This document shows positions 8,184-16,654 of a stretch of 64,000 nucleotides of DNA, in pieces. The notes under the pieces are model-generated. The model was not told the DNA's origin. It did not search any database and saw only the letters and a list, made by a program, of their open reading frames with translations. The translations under genes and the position numbers were made by a program. How positions within the stretch are numbered: position 1 is the first letter of the stretch; each line of letters starts with the position of its first letter. This DNA comes from Nocardia alni (GTDB lineage Bacteria > Actinomycetota > Actinomycetes > Mycobacteriales > Mycobacteriaceae): contig NZ_JAGPOX010000022.1 in the NCBI RefSeq assembly GCF_019038435.1, positions 20,808 to 84,807 of the forward strand, written 5' to 3'.

Positions 8184-9341
8184 ATGAGTGAACTGAACCA
8201 GGAAGAGCGCGCGATCGTCGCGACCGTGGCCGAGTGGGTCGACCGCGAAGTACGGCCCGTGGTAAGGGAATTGGAGCATTCCAACACCTACCCCGAAGCC
8301 TTGATCGAGCAGATGAAGCAGCTGGGGATCTACGGCCTGGCCGTGCCCGAGCCGTGGGGCGAGGTCAAGGTGTCGATGCCGTGCTACGTGGCGGTGACCA
8401 CCGAACTCGCCCGCGGCTGGATGAGCCTGGCCGGCGCGATGGGCGGGCATACCGTCGTGGCCAAACTGCTCTCCGAGTTCGGAACCCAGGAGCAGAAGGA
8501 TCACTATCTGCCCCGCATGGCGACCGGCGAGTTGCGGGCCACCATGGCCCTCACCGAGCCGGGCGGCGGCTCGGACCTGCAAGCCCTGACCACCACGGCG
8601 CGGCGGGACGGGGACGAGTTCGTCGTCAGCGGCGCGAAGACCTGGATTTCGAATGCCCGTCGCTCGGGCCTGATCGCCCTGCTGTGCAAGACCGATCCGG
8701 CGGCCACGCCCCGGCATCGCGGCATCTCGATCCTGCTCGTCGAGCACGGGCCGGGCCTGACGGTCTCCCGGGATCTGCCCAAGCTCGGATACAAGGGCGT
8801 CGAATCCTGCGAGCTGTCCTTCGACGGATACCGCACGCCGGTGTCCTCGGTGCTCGGCGGCGTCGAGGGACACGGTTTCGCCCAGATGATGAAGGGGCTG
8901 GAGACCGGTCGTATCCAGGTCGCCTCGCGCGCGCTCGGGGTCGCGCAGGCCGCCTTCGACGATGCCCTGGCATACGCCCAGCAGCGGGAGAGCTTCGGCA
9001 AGCCGATCTGGAAGCATCAGGCGATCGGTCACTACCTGGCGAATATGGCCACCAAACTGTCCGCGGCACGGCAGCTGACCCTGCACGCGGCCGAACGTTT
9101 CGACGCCGGCGCCCGCGTCGATATGGAGGCGGGGATGGCCAAGCTCTACGCGTCCGAGGTGGCCGCGGAGATCACCCTGGACGCCATTCGGATTCACGGC
9201 GGGTACGGCTACTCGACCGAATACGACGTCGAACGCTACTTCCGCGACGCCCCGCTGATGATCGTCGGGGAGGGGACCAACGAGATCCAGCGCAACGTCA
9301 TCGCCGGCCAGCTGGTCGCGCGGGGTGGTCTGACGTTCTGA
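8184..9341 (+). CDS. Acyl-CoA dehydrogenase
   Basis: A 385-residue FAD-dependent acyl-CoA dehydrogenase of normal length. It has the substrate/FAD signature ATMALTEPGGGSDLQALTTTA, the middle-domain ISNARRSGLIALLCKT strand, and the C-terminal IHGGYGYSTEYDVERYFRD followed by GEGTNEIQRNVIAGQL. It introduces an alpha-beta double bond into an acyl-CoA. It is directly downstream of the CoA transferase with an AAGAAGG ribosome binding site and upstream of the GntR regulator, so the three likely form one transcript. Confidence 0.9.
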   Translation: MSELNQEERAIVATVAEWVDREVRPVVRELEHSNTYPEALIEQMKQLGIYGLAVPEPWGEVKVSMPCYVAVTTELARGWMSLAGAMGGHTVVAKLLSEFGTQEQKDHYLPRMATGELRATMALTEPGGGSDLQALTTTARRDGDEFVVSGAKTWISNARRSGLIALLCKTDPAATPRHRGISILLVEHGPGLTVSRDLPKLGYKGVESCELSFDGYRTPVSSVLGGVEGHGFAQMMKGLETGRIQVASRALGVAQAAFDDALAYAQQRESFGKPIWKHQAIGHYLANMATKLSAARQLTLHAAERFDAGARVDMEAGMAKLYASEVAAEITLDAIRIHGGYGYSTEYDVERYFRDAPLMIVGEGTNEIQRNVIAGQLVARGGLTF

Positions 9342-9399
9342 CACCGCGCCTGGTCGCTTATGGTGTCGTGGTCCGACCGAACAGGAGCCAGGGAACGCG

Positions 9400-10149
9400 A
9401 TGACAGAGCGCGGCGAGCAGCGACCGGCGTACCTGGTGGTCGCCGACGACCTGCGGGCTGCCATCGAACGTGACGAATACTCGGCGCAGCGTCGTCTGCC
9501 GACCGAATCCGAGCTGGCGAATCGGTATCAGCTCAGTCGTCAGACGATACGTCGCGCGTATCTGGAGCTGGTGGGCGCGGGACTGGTGGACCGGATTCCC
9601 GGGCGCGGCACCTTCGTCGCCGACCACCAGGCCAAATACGCCCGCCAGTTCGGTTCGTTCGAGGACCTGCTCGGGCTCGCGGAGGACACCAGTATCGAGC
9701 TGGTGCGGCCGCTCGGCCGCCAGGTGGACATCGCGGCGGCGGCACGGCTCGGGCTGGACGACGATATCGTCTATTCGCTGGGCTACGTCCGGTCCCACCA
9801 CGACATCGCGTTCGGCTGGACGACGGTATCCATGCCCCCCAGGGTGGCGGAGATCGTCAGTGACACAACAGAATTTACAACGCTCGGCACAACGTCCGCC
9901 GCCACGGTGATCGGCCTGCTGGAGGGGCGGCTGCCCGATCCGATCGATCAGGCTCAGCAGTCGATCGCCGCGGTGGCGGCCGACGACGTGGTCGCCGGAT
10001 TCCTCGGCTGCGCTCCCGGCTCGCCGATCTTGCGTATCGACCGGCTGTTCGTGAGCTCCCGGGCCGAACCGGTCGAACTGTCGGTGGGCTACTTCCTACC
10101 CGACCAGTACACCTACCGCACCAATCTGCTGCGGCAGCGCACCGACTGA
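9400..10149 (+). CDS. GntR-family regulator (HutC/UTRA type)
   Basis: A 249-residue regulator. The N-terminal winged HTH reads VVADDLRAAIERDEYSAQRRLPTESELANRYQLSRQTIRRAYLELVGAGLVDRIPGRGTFVA in pieces at residues 10-70. The C-terminal UTRA ligand domain follows, with GCAPGSPILRIDRLF near residue 205. The start is preceded by AGGAG. As the last gene after the CoA transferase and dehydrogenase it probably regulates this cluster in response to a pathway acid or acyl-CoA. Confidence 0.85.
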   Translation: MTERGEQRPAYLVVADDLRAAIERDEYSAQRRLPTESELANRYQLSRQTIRRAYLELVGAGLVDRIPGRGTFVADHQAKYARQFGSFEDLLGLAEDTSIELVRPLGRQVDIAAAARLGLDDDIVYSLGYVRSHHDIAFGWTTVSMPPRVAEIVSDTTEFTTLGTTSAATVIGLLEGRLPDPIDQAQQSIAAVAADDVVAGFLGCAPGSPILRIDRLFVSSRAEPVELSVGYFLPDQYTYRTNLLRQRTD

Positions 10150-10165
10150 GCGTGATCGTGCAGTA

Positions 10166-10283
10166 AGTCCCGCACAATCTCTCCGCAGCCCGCAGCCCGC
10201 AGCCCGCAGCCCGCAGCCCGCAGCCCGCAGCCCGCAGCCTGGCCCCGGACACAGGCTGTCGTGCGGTAGTCCCGCACAATCTC
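10166..10283. repeat. 16-bp direct repeat flanking two arrays
   Basis: AGTCCCGCACAATCTC occurs at 10166-10181 and again at 10268-10283, 102 bases apart. Each copy is followed within 1 base by a different short tandem array. This suggests that the region arose by duplication of a flank followed by slippage. Confidence 0.75.
10183..10238. repeat. Tandem heptamer array CCGCAGC x8
   Basis: Eight perfect copies of CCGCAGC fill 56 bases just after the GntR gene. Perfect identity implies recent expansion by replication slippage, so copy number may vary between strains. Confidence 0.9.
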
Positions 10284-10284
10284 C

Positions 10285-10396
10285 TTGCGGCCTTGCGGCC
10301 TTGCGGCCTTGCGGCCTTGCGGCCTTGCGGCCTTGCGGCCTTGCGGCCTTGCGGCCTTGCGGCCTTGCGGCCTTGCGGCCTTGCGGCCTTGCGGCC
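10285..10396. repeat. Tandem octamer array TTGCGGCC x14
   Basis: Fourteen perfect copies of TTGCGGCC fill 112 bases. Open frames through it (LRPCGLAA-type or RPQGRKAA-type repeats on the two strands) are products of the repeat and not genes. Its core resembles a NotI site but is not one. Confidence 0.9.
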
Positions 10397-10600
10397 GAAT
10401 CGCTGGACCGCCGGTTCGTTGGGCGGCTGGGTCGCCGGGTCACCTGTACCGCCGGGTCGCTGGAGCGCTGGACTGCTGGAGCGCCGCTTCGCTGGGCGGC
10501 TGGGTCGCTGGAGCGCTGGACCGCCGGTTCGTTGGGTCGCTGGGTCGCTGGACCGCTGGGTCGTCGGGTCGCTGGACCGTCGGACCGCCGGCAGGCGAAG
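10397..10600. repeat. Degenerate G/C/T-rich repeat block
   Basis: About 200 bases of imperfect repeats of units such as GGTCGCTGG and CTGGACCGCCGGTTCGTTGG; the latter occurs near 10402 and again near 10518. It continues the tandem array on its left in a decayed form. No gene is seen here. Confidence 0.7.
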
Positions 10601-10707
10601 TACGCGAGCAGGTCGTCCGACCCTCGCAATCTTGTTAACGATGTCGCCGTCGAGGCACGGCTCAACCTGAACCGCAGGCACAAACTCGCACAAGTAGCAA
10701 TTTACTG

Positions 10708-10729
10708 TGTTGTTGACTCCATCACAACA
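10708..10729. promoter_or_regulatory. Inverted repeat before the P450 gene
   Basis: TGTTGT and ACAACA are 6-base arms separated by 10 bases, inside an AT-rich stretch (about 10660-10770) upstream of the P450 gene. A promoter and regulator site is likely here; the regulator is not known. Confidence 0.35.
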
Positions 10730-10818
10730 TAATTGCACAATGCTTACATCACGACAGTGATACAGCCCACTCATGAAGCGTCCCTAGGGCTCGCCGATCC
10801 GACGACGAAAGAACACCG

Positions 10819-12045
10819 ATGAACACTGACCTGCAGAACCCGGAAAACTTCCGCACCGGTGCCCCCTACGAGATCTACAAGTATCTGCGCGAGAACGACC
10901 CGGTCCACTGGCAGGAGGAGCCGGACGGCCCGGGATATTGGGCGCTCACGCGGCACGAGGACATCAAGCAGGTCGAACTCGACAGCGAGACCTTCTCCAA
11001 CGAGCCGACGGTGACGATCTCGGACAAGAACCAGATCGGCGACGAGACGCACAAGCACCTGATCTTCTCCGACGCGCCGCACCACACCGCGCACCGCGAG
11101 ATGCTCGCGCCGGAAATCGGTCTGACCCGTGTCCGGCCGGCCCGCGAGGGTATGGAGACGCTTGTCGACTCGATCATCGACCTGGTGATCGAGAAGGGCG
11201 AGGCCGACCTGGTCGAGGATCTGTCCGGCAAGATGGCCAGTTTCGCCATCGCCGACCTGATGGGGCTCGATCGTGACCACTCACTGGCGATGTTCCACGC
11301 CGCCGAGGTCCTGACCCGGTCCATCAGCACCTCCGAGGGCATCGGCCTGGAGGCCATGATGACCCTGTTCCAGCACGCGACCACCGCGTATCAGGAGCGC
11401 AAGGACGTCCCGCGCGAGGACACCCTCAGCCGGATCGCGCACGGCGAGATCATGGGCATTCCGGTCGACGAGTTCCAATTCCAGGTCGATTTCCAGCTCC
11501 TGGTCAGCGCGGGCAGCGATACCTCGCGCAACGTGCTCTCGACCGGCATGCTGACCCTGTTCGAACATCCGGAGGCCCGGCAGGCCCTGGTCGATGATCC
11601 GCGGCTGCTGCCCAAGGCGCTCGAGGAGATCCTGCGCTTCACTCCGCCGATCATGGCCATGCGCCGCACGGCCACTCGCGATACCGAACTGGGCGGCACG
11701 CAGATTCGCGCGGGGCAAAAGGTCGTCATGTACTACGGCGCCGCGAACCGCGACCCCGCGGTCTTCGAGAACCCGGACACCTTCGATATCACCCGAAAGC
11801 TCAACCCGCACCTGACATTCGGTGGTGGACGCCATCACTGTCTCGGCGCCCACCTCGCGCGCTTGGAGCTGACCACGATGTTCGGCGCGATGATCCGCCG
11901 GATGCCCGATATGGAGCTGGCCGGTCCGGTCGACTGGCCCGAACTCGGCGAGGCTCCGATGGTCGGGGGACCTGCCGGTATCCCGGTGCGGTTCACCCCC
12001 GGATCGAAGGTCGTCGACAACGCGGTCGCGCCGATCTTCGGCTGA
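10819..12045 (+). CDS. Cytochrome P450
   Basis: A 408-residue soluble bacterial P450. The I-helix oxygen-binding motif AGSDT is at residues 231-235, the ExxR motif (EILR) at 270-273, and the haem loop FGGGRHHCLG at 334-343 with Cys341 as the iron ligand. The start has an AAAGAA-type ribosome site. The ferredoxin gene 23 bases downstream is its likely electron donor. The substrate cannot be read from sequence; neighbours suggest a hydrophobic ring or terpenoid-like compound whose breakdown continues through CoA esters. Confidence 0.93.
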   Translation: MNTDLQNPENFRTGAPYEIYKYLRENDPVHWQEEPDGPGYWALTRHEDIKQVELDSETFSNEPTVTISDKNQIGDETHKHLIFSDAPHHTAHREMLAPEIGLTRVRPAREGMETLVDSIIDLVIEKGEADLVEDLSGKMASFAIADLMGLDRDHSLAMFHAAEVLTRSISTSEGIGLEAMMTLFQHATTAYQERKDVPREDTLSRIAHGEIMGIPVDEFQFQVDFQLLVSAGSDTSRNVLSTGMLTLFEHPEARQALVDDPRLLPKALEEILRFTPPIMAMRRTATRDTELGGTQIRAGQKVVMYYGAANRDPAVFENPDTFDITRKLNPHLTFGGGRHHCLGAHLARLELTTMFGAMIRRMPDMELAGPVDWPELGEAPMVGGPAGIPVRFTPGSKVVDNAVAPIFG

Positions 12046-12068
12046 GCCGCGAATTCGAAAGGACAAGT

Positions 12069-12281
12069 ATGAAATTCGCCGTCGACCTCCACGTCTGCCA
12101 GAACATGGGCCAGTGCAGCTTCAGCGCACCGGAGGTGTTCGCGCTCGACGACGACGGGAAGCTGTCGTTCCGTAACGAGGCCTCCGACGAGTACGTCTCG
12201 CCCGAATTGGCCGATGACGCTGCCGATTCGGCGCAGACCGCCGCGGCCCTGTGCCCGATGGGGGCCATTCGGATCGACTGA
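12069..12281 (+). CDS. Ferredoxin, [3Fe-4S] type, P450 partner
   Basis: A 70-residue acidic ferredoxin with Cys10, Cys16 and Cys62 followed by Pro. This three-cysteine layout, C-x5-C and a distant CP, is that of actinobacterial [3Fe-4S] ferredoxins that feed electrons to P450s. Strong acidity (LDDDGK, SDEYVSPELADDAAD) fits docking to a P450. It is preceded by GAAAGGA and cotranscribed with the P450. No ferredoxin reductase gene is nearby. Confidence 0.92.
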   Translation: MKFAVDLHVCQNMGQCSFSAPEVFALDDDGKLSFRNEASDEYVSPELADDAADSAQTAAALCPMGAIRID

Positions 12282-12292
12282 TCATGACGCAG

Positions 12293-12344
12293 CGGCGGCA
12301 CGGGCGCGAACAGGATCCGAACTCGCCCGTGCCGCCGGCTTTTT
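12293..12344 (+). terminator. Rho-independent terminator of the P450 operon
   Basis: CGGCGGCACGGGCG (12293-12306) and CGCCCGTGCCGCCG (12324-12337) form a perfect 14-bp stem with a 17-base loop, followed closely by five T residues. It lies 11 bases after the ferredoxin stop. Confidence 0.85.
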
Positions 12345-12422
12345 CAGGTCGACTCGGATCCTGCCGGAGTAGACGGACTGGCCGGAGTAGACCGGGCCGG
12401 ACGAACCGTTGCCTCGAATACA

Positions 12423-12456
12423 CGTGTGCCGAGCCGCGGTTGCGGCTCGGCACACG
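12423..12456. terminator. Bidirectional hairpin between convergent operons
   Basis: A perfect 15-bp stem (CGTGTGCCGAGCCGC with its complement) around the loop GGTT lies 22 bases from the SDR stop. It has no T-run, but its strength and place between convergent genes suggest a terminator for the minus-strand operon or for both strands. Confidence 0.65.
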
Positions 12457-12477
12457 ATGCGTCCGTACTGCGGGATC

Positions 12478-13290
12478 TCAGGGAGTGGGCGAATCGACGT
12501 TGAACAGAATCATGTTGCCGCCGTCGACGACGAGCGTCTCGCCGGTGATCTGCCGGGACAGCGGCGAGACCAGGAACAGCAGCGCCGTGGCGATATCCGC
12601 CGGGTAGGAGAGCCTCCCGGTCGGCGTCTTGGCGACGTTCGAGTCCAGCAGTTCCTGGGTCCACTTCGGATTGGCCTGCGCACGCGGCGTCCGAACCGTC
12701 CCGGGCGCAACGGCATTGACCCGGATGCCCGCGGGGCCCAGCTCGACCGCCGAGGTGCGCACCAACGACATCAGCGCGGCCTTCATCGCCCCGTAGGCCG
12801 CGAGCTTGGGCGAACTCTGCAGGCCCGCAACGGATGCCACCACCGCGATCGCGCCGCTGGTACCGGTCCGCTGCCAGAATCGTGCGGCGTACTCGATCGC
12901 CAGATAGGCATGCTTCAGCACGATGTCCAGATGCCACTGCCAGTCGTCGTCGGTCAGGTCGACCAGCGCCTTGTAGCGGGCGAGGCCGACGATGTCGACC
13001 ACACCGTCCAGGCGGCCCAATTCCTTTTCCACGAAATCGAAGATCGCGGCGACCGACTCCCGCGAGGTCAGCTCCCCGACATAGGGAACCCCGCCGACCT
13101 CGGCGGCCACGGCCTTGGCACGCTCGTCCTCGCGGTCGACGCACACGACGGTCGCCCCGTAGGCAGCCAGGGCGTGCGCGCTCTGATAACCGATCCCCTG
13201 TCCGGCGCCGAGAACGACATGGACCTGGCCGTCCAGGCGCATGAATGAGGCGTAATCAGGGACGACATTGGCGTCCGGCTCGATCGGCAT
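12478..13290 (-). CDS. SDR-family oxidoreductase
   Basis: A 270-residue classical short-chain dehydrogenase. The cofactor motif GAGQGIG is at residues 28-34; the catalytic triad is probably Ser153 (VVASVAG), Tyr166 and Lys170 (YGAMK). An acidic Asp52 after the second strand (CVDREDE) favours NAD over NADP. The start has AGGAG 10 bases upstream. It is last in a minus-strand group with a crotonase and a cyclase-family hydrolase, so it probably oxidises a hydroxyacyl or cyclic alcohol intermediate. Confidence 0.88.
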   Translation of the reverse strand: MPIEPDANVVPDYASFMRLDGQVHVVLGAGQGIGYQSAHALAAYGATVVCVDREDERAKAVAAEVGGVPYVGELTSRESVAAIFDFVEKELGRLDGVVDIVGLARYKALVDLTDDDWQWHLDIVLKHAYLAIEYAARFWQRTGTSGAIAVVASVAGLQSSPKLAAYGAMKAALMSLVRTSAVELGPAGIRVNAVAPGTVRTPRAQANPKWTQELLDSNVAKTPTGRLSYPADIATALLFLVSPLSRQITGETLVVDGGNMILFNVDSPTP

Positions 13291-13348
13291 CGGTAGATCT
13301 CTCCTGTTGTGTCAGTGGGCGGGCGGGGTCGTCTCGATCGGCGGACGC

Positions 13349-14212
13349 TTATCGGTTGCGCCAGTCGACGGCGCCATCCTCGACATGCGCGTGCGCGACC
13401 TTGTCGTCGTGAATCTCCGCCCAATGGGCGTGGTTGATCTGGTGAATGCTGAAGGCCGCCTGCATCGCGTTGGTGAAACCCTGAATGTCCTGGGTTTGGT
13501 TGACTGCCTCTTTGATCAGCAATGCAGCCACCGTGGGCCGCGCGGCGACCGTCCGGGCGAAATCGAGTGTGCGTTCGGCCAATTCATCGGCAGGGAATAT
13601 CCGGCTCACCATTCCGATGCGGTGCGCCTCGTCGATGCCGATCGAGTCACCGGTGAGCAGCAGTTCCTTGGCCCGCCGGATTCCGAATTCCCACGGGTGC
13701 GCGAAATATTCCATACCGCACATGCCCAGCCGCACGCCGACGGGATCGGCGAAGGTCGTGCCCTCGGCGCCGACGATGAGGTCGCAGGACCAGGCCAGCG
13801 TCAAACCCGCGGCCAAGACGTCGCCCTGAACCTGGGCGATCGTGATCTTGCGCAGATTCCGCCACCGCACCGAGTTCTGGTAGTAGTAATGCCATTCCTG
13901 GATCATGCGTTTCTCCGCACCCTTGCGGGTGGCGCCGTTCAACGCGAACGTCGGATGCTGATCCGGTCCCGGGGCGCGTTCTTTCTCACGATCCGCCGTC
14001 CCCATGTCGTGCCCCGACGAGAACGACTGTCCCTCGCCGGCCATGATCACCACTCGCACGTCGTCGTCGGCTTCGGCGCGCAGCATCGCGTCGTCGAGTT
14101 CCACGAGCAGGGTGCGATTCTGCGCATTTCGATACCGCGCCCGGTCGAGCGTGATCCTGGCGATTTTCCCCTCGTCCAGGGATTCGTAACGGATAAAACG
14201 ATATTCGGACAT
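13349..14212 (-). CDS. Enoyl-CoA hydratase/isomerase-family protein
   Basis: A 287-residue crotonase-fold protein. KIARITLDRARYRNAQN is the first strand, FSSGHDMGTADREKERAPG the first oxyanion-hole segment with an unusual insertion of about 45 residues before KITIAQVQGDVLAAGL, and SCDLIVGAEGTTFADP the standard core. The acidic catalytic residues of typical hydratases are not clearly present, so isomerase, hydrolase or C-C lyase activity is possible. Start 14212 is preceded by AGGTGAGG; the longer frame to 14320 is not used. The cyclase gene stops 8 bases upstream. Confidence 0.85.
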   Translation of the reverse strand: MSEYRFIRYESLDEGKIARITLDRARYRNAQNRTLLVELDDAMLRAEADDDVRVVIMAGEGQSFSSGHDMGTADREKERAPGPDQHPTFALNGATRKGAEKRMIQEWHYYYQNSVRWRNLRKITIAQVQGDVLAAGLTLAWSCDLIVGAEGTTFADPVGVRLGMCGMEYFAHPWEFGIRRAKELLLTGDSIGIDEAHRIGMVSRIFPADELAERTLDFARTVAARPTVAALLIKEAVNQTQDIQGFTNAMQAAFSIHQINHAHWAEIHDDKVAHAHVEDGAVDWRNR

Positions 14213-14220
14213 CGGCAACC

Positions 14221-15258
14221 TCACCTGATAGCGATCGGATTCAAGGGCGCACCCACGGCGCCGGTGACGGACAGGGGCGGGGCGCAGAGCATGAAGTCGT
14301 AACGGCCGTCCGACGCGCACGCGGCGGCGAGCGCGTCCAGATCCCAGATCTCGCCGATCAGCACGCCGGCGTTGACCAGCAGCACGACGTGCATGCCGAA
14401 CTTGACCTCGGGCAGCGATTCACACGGGACGACCTCCAGACCCCATGTGTCCGAAGCGATTCCGGCGACCTTGCGCGGCAGCAGGTAATCGCACGCGCTC
14501 AGGCCCAGGCCCGGCGCCGGACCGGCCGCGTAGTCACCCCAGAACTCCTCCTGCCTGCGGCGAGCCATATGACCGGTCCGCACGAGCACGAAATCGCCCT
14601 CGCCGATCTCCACGCCCTGCGCCTGCGCGCACGCGGCCAGGTCGACATCCTGGATCGCCTGCTCCGGCTCCAGCCACGGCACCTCGAAGTACCGCGCGAC
14701 ATCGAGCAGAACGCCACGGCCGGTTGTGGTTTCGACCACCTCGGTGATCGCGTTGCGGCTCGCGCCCTGGCCGGTGACGGTCTGCGGCCCCTGACCGTTA
14801 TAGGTCTGGCCGTCGAAGAAGACGTGGCAGAAGGCGTCCCACTGGGTGCCCGCCTGCAACGGCATGTAGATGCCGTCATCGGTGGACTGCATGCCGTGGC
14901 CGGCGTTGTCCCAGTCCGCGAGCAGGTCCCCGCCGTGCTTGTACATCACATGTTGCGGATTGACCCGCGCACTGCCGGGCCGGCCGCGATTGGGCCCCGT
15001 CCGGTCGAGCGGGATGCTCAGCGAGAAGACCTCTCCGGTCCGTACCAGAGCGGCCGCGGCCCGTACCGTCTCCGCCGTGACGTAGTTGGTGCTGCCGCGC
15101 CCGTCGTCGTCTCCCCATCGGCCCCAGGTGCGATAGCGCGAGGCCATCTCACGCACGTCGGCCTCGCTGTAGGACCGGCGAGCGGAGATCACCGGCCGCG
15201 TCGCGCTCGGCTTCTTGGCTTCACTGATGGGGAGCTCCTCGGGGATGCGGCAAACCAT
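14221..15258 (-). CDS. Cyclase-family hydrolase (kynurenine-formamidase fold)
   Basis: A 345-residue member of the cyclase family (PF04199-like). Supporting segments are FSLSIPLDRTGPNRGRPG, AGTQWDAFCHVFFDG (the position of the HxGTHxDxPxH metal motif, here with Gln and Cys replacing two usual residues), and a C-terminal LLVNAGVLIGEIWDLDALA. Relatives hydrolyse amides or lactone-like rings, and some act in aromatic or terpenoid breakdown. The altered metal motif is seen in a large actinobacterial subgroup. ATG 15258 has no clear ribosome site; a later start is possible. Confidence 0.82.
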   Translation of the reverse strand: MVCRIPEELPISEAKKPSATRPVISARRSYSEADVREMASRYRTWGRWGDDDGRGSTNYVTAETVRAAAALVRTGEVFSLSIPLDRTGPNRGRPGSARVNPQHVMYKHGGDLLADWDNAGHGMQSTDDGIYMPLQAGTQWDAFCHVFFDGQTYNGQGPQTVTGQGASRNAITEVVETTTGRGVLLDVARYFEVPWLEPEQAIQDVDLAACAQAQGVEIGEGDFVLVRTGHMARRRQEEFWGDYAAGPAPGLGLSACDYLLPRKVAGIASDTWGLEVVPCESLPEVKFGMHVVLLVNAGVLIGEIWDLDALAAACASDGRYDFMLCAPPLSVTGAVGAPLNPIAIR

Positions 15259-15308
15259 GGAGAGAGGCGGGCACCGTTGCGCGCCTCCCTTGCAGTATTA
15301 AATGCTAC

Positions 15309-15366
15309 TGTTGTGTATGTCAACAATAACGCAGGTTGGCGCACTGCTTTAGTTATGTTAGAACAT
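15309..15366. promoter_or_regulatory. Divergent promoter region with two inverted repeats
   Basis: The 170-base AT-rich gap between the cyclase and acyl-CoA dehydrogenase genes holds TGTTG-TGTATGT-CAACA (15309-15325) and ATGTT-AG-AACAT (15355-15366). Both are candidate regulator sites for the divergent operons. Confidence 0.4.
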
Positions 15367-15428
15367 GATATGTACTTCGTGGCGGGCACTCCCGTAGTCC
15401 GCCCATCGACTCCCCAGGAAGGGCGCGT

Positions 15429-16625
15429 ATGACAGCCCCGTCGACCGTTCCCGACGCCGCGACGATCGAATCGCTGGCCCGGAAGGTGGTGAGCGAGCAC
15501 CCGCCCCGGGAGACGCCGCTGACCGAACTCATGGGCGCCTGGTACGACGCCGGGCTGACCTGGGTGCACTTCCCCGTCGGCCTCGGCGGCCTGGAGGCGG
15601 CGCGGGCGCTGCAACCGCTGGCGAACAGCATCATGCGCGAGGCCGGCGGCCCCGAGCCGCGCACGGTGAACACGATCGGATACGGGATCGTCGCCGGTAC
15701 GATCCGCCGCTACGCGACCACCGAGCAGGCCGCGGCCCTGCTGCGCCCGCTGGCCACCGGGGAGGAAAAATGGTGCCAGCTCTTCAGTGAGCCCGGCGCC
15801 GGTTCCGATCTCGCCGGTCTGGCGACTCGCGCGGTCCGCGACGGGGACGGCTGGCGGATCACGGGCCAGAAGGTGTGGAACAGCCTCGCTCACACCGCTC
15901 GCTGGGGTGTGCTGCTGGCACGCACCGATCCCGACGTGCCCAAGCACAAGGGGCTGACGTACTTCATCATCGACATGCACTCACCCGGTGTCGACGTGCG
16001 GCCACTGCGCCAGCTGACCGGCCGCGCGCAGTTCAACGAGGTATTCCTCGACGGCGCGTACATCCCGGACACCCAGCGCTTCGGTGAGGTCGGCGCGGGC
16101 TGGATCGTCGCGAACAGCACGCTCGGCGACGAGCGCACATCGCTGGGCGACCGGGTTCCGGCCCGCGGCAGCGGCGCCATCGCGGACGCGCTGGAGCTGT
16201 GGGAGCGCTACCCCCACAGGCGCACGCCGGTGTTGCGAGAGCGCTTGGCCCGCCTGTGGATTCGCGCCGAGACCCATCGGCTCACCACCGACAGGGCGCG
16301 GGTGTCGGCCGCGACCCGCGGCGTCATGGGCCCGGAGAGCGCCATCACCAAGCTGGTGGGATCGGAACTGACACAGCACATCTACGAGTTCTGCATCGAA
16401 CTGCTCGGTCCCGAGGGCACGTTGGTCGACACGTATTCTCCCGACGCCCTCGACGACGAGAGCGGTCCCACCGGCATTCAGCGCAAGTATCTGCGTTCGC
16501 GCGCGACCACGATCGAGGGCGGCACGTCCGAGATCCTGCGCAACGTAGTGGGCGAGCGGGTGCTGAAACTCCCGCAGGAAACCCGCAACGACAAGCGCAT
16601 CCCCTGGCGCGAAGTGCCCCGATGA
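15429..16625 (+). CDS. Acyl-CoA dehydrogenase
   Basis: A 398-residue acyl-CoA dehydrogenase. WCQLFSEPGAGSDLAGLATRAV is the flavin/substrate signature, then WRITGQKVWNSLAHTARWGVLLART and a C-terminal GPTGIQRKYLRSRATTIEGGTSEILRNVVGERVL. The length of the N-terminal domain and the GIQRKYLRSRATTIEGGTSEI tail match dehydrogenases that form pairs with a smaller partner, as in steroid-side-chain FadE heteromers. The next gene is such a smaller dehydrogenase, so a hetero-oligomer is plausible. Ribosome site AGGAAGGG precedes the ATG. Confidence 0.88.
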   Translation: MTAPSTVPDAATIESLARKVVSEHPPRETPLTELMGAWYDAGLTWVHFPVGLGGLEAARALQPLANSIMREAGGPEPRTVNTIGYGIVAGTIRRYATTEQAAALLRPLATGEEKWCQLFSEPGAGSDLAGLATRAVRDGDGWRITGQKVWNSLAHTARWGVLLARTDPDVPKHKGLTYFIIDMHSPGVDVRPLRQLTGRAQFNEVFLDGAYIPDTQRFGEVGAGWIVANSTLGDERTSLGDRVPARGSGAIADALELWERYPHRRTPVLRERLARLWIRAETHRLTTDRARVSAATRGVMGPESAITKLVGSELTQHIYEFCIELLGPEGTLVDTYSPDALDDESGPTGIQRKYLRSRATTIEGGTSEILRNVVGERVLKLPQETRNDKRIPWREVPR

Positions 16626-16654
16626 CTTATTCCGACCGACCTCGAGGAAGTGCG

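Noticed and set aside
6872..9464. Two long minus-strand frames opposite the CoA transferase and acyl-CoA dehydrogenase
   Set aside because: Antisense to clear enzymes, no family pattern, typical of high-GC shadows.
10183..10396. Possible CRISPR array
   Set aside because: The units are 7- and 8-base perfect tandem repeats with no spacers and no cas genes.
9875..10774. 299-residue minus-strand frame with RPQGRKAA repeats
   Set aside because: It is produced by the tandem repeats at 10183-10600 and overlaps the GntR gene; it has no ribosome site.
16199..16654. Extension of the second acyl-CoA dehydrogenase to a 531-residue protein
   Set aside because: The extra part overlaps the preceding dehydrogenase in another frame; the start at 16655 has its own ribosome site.
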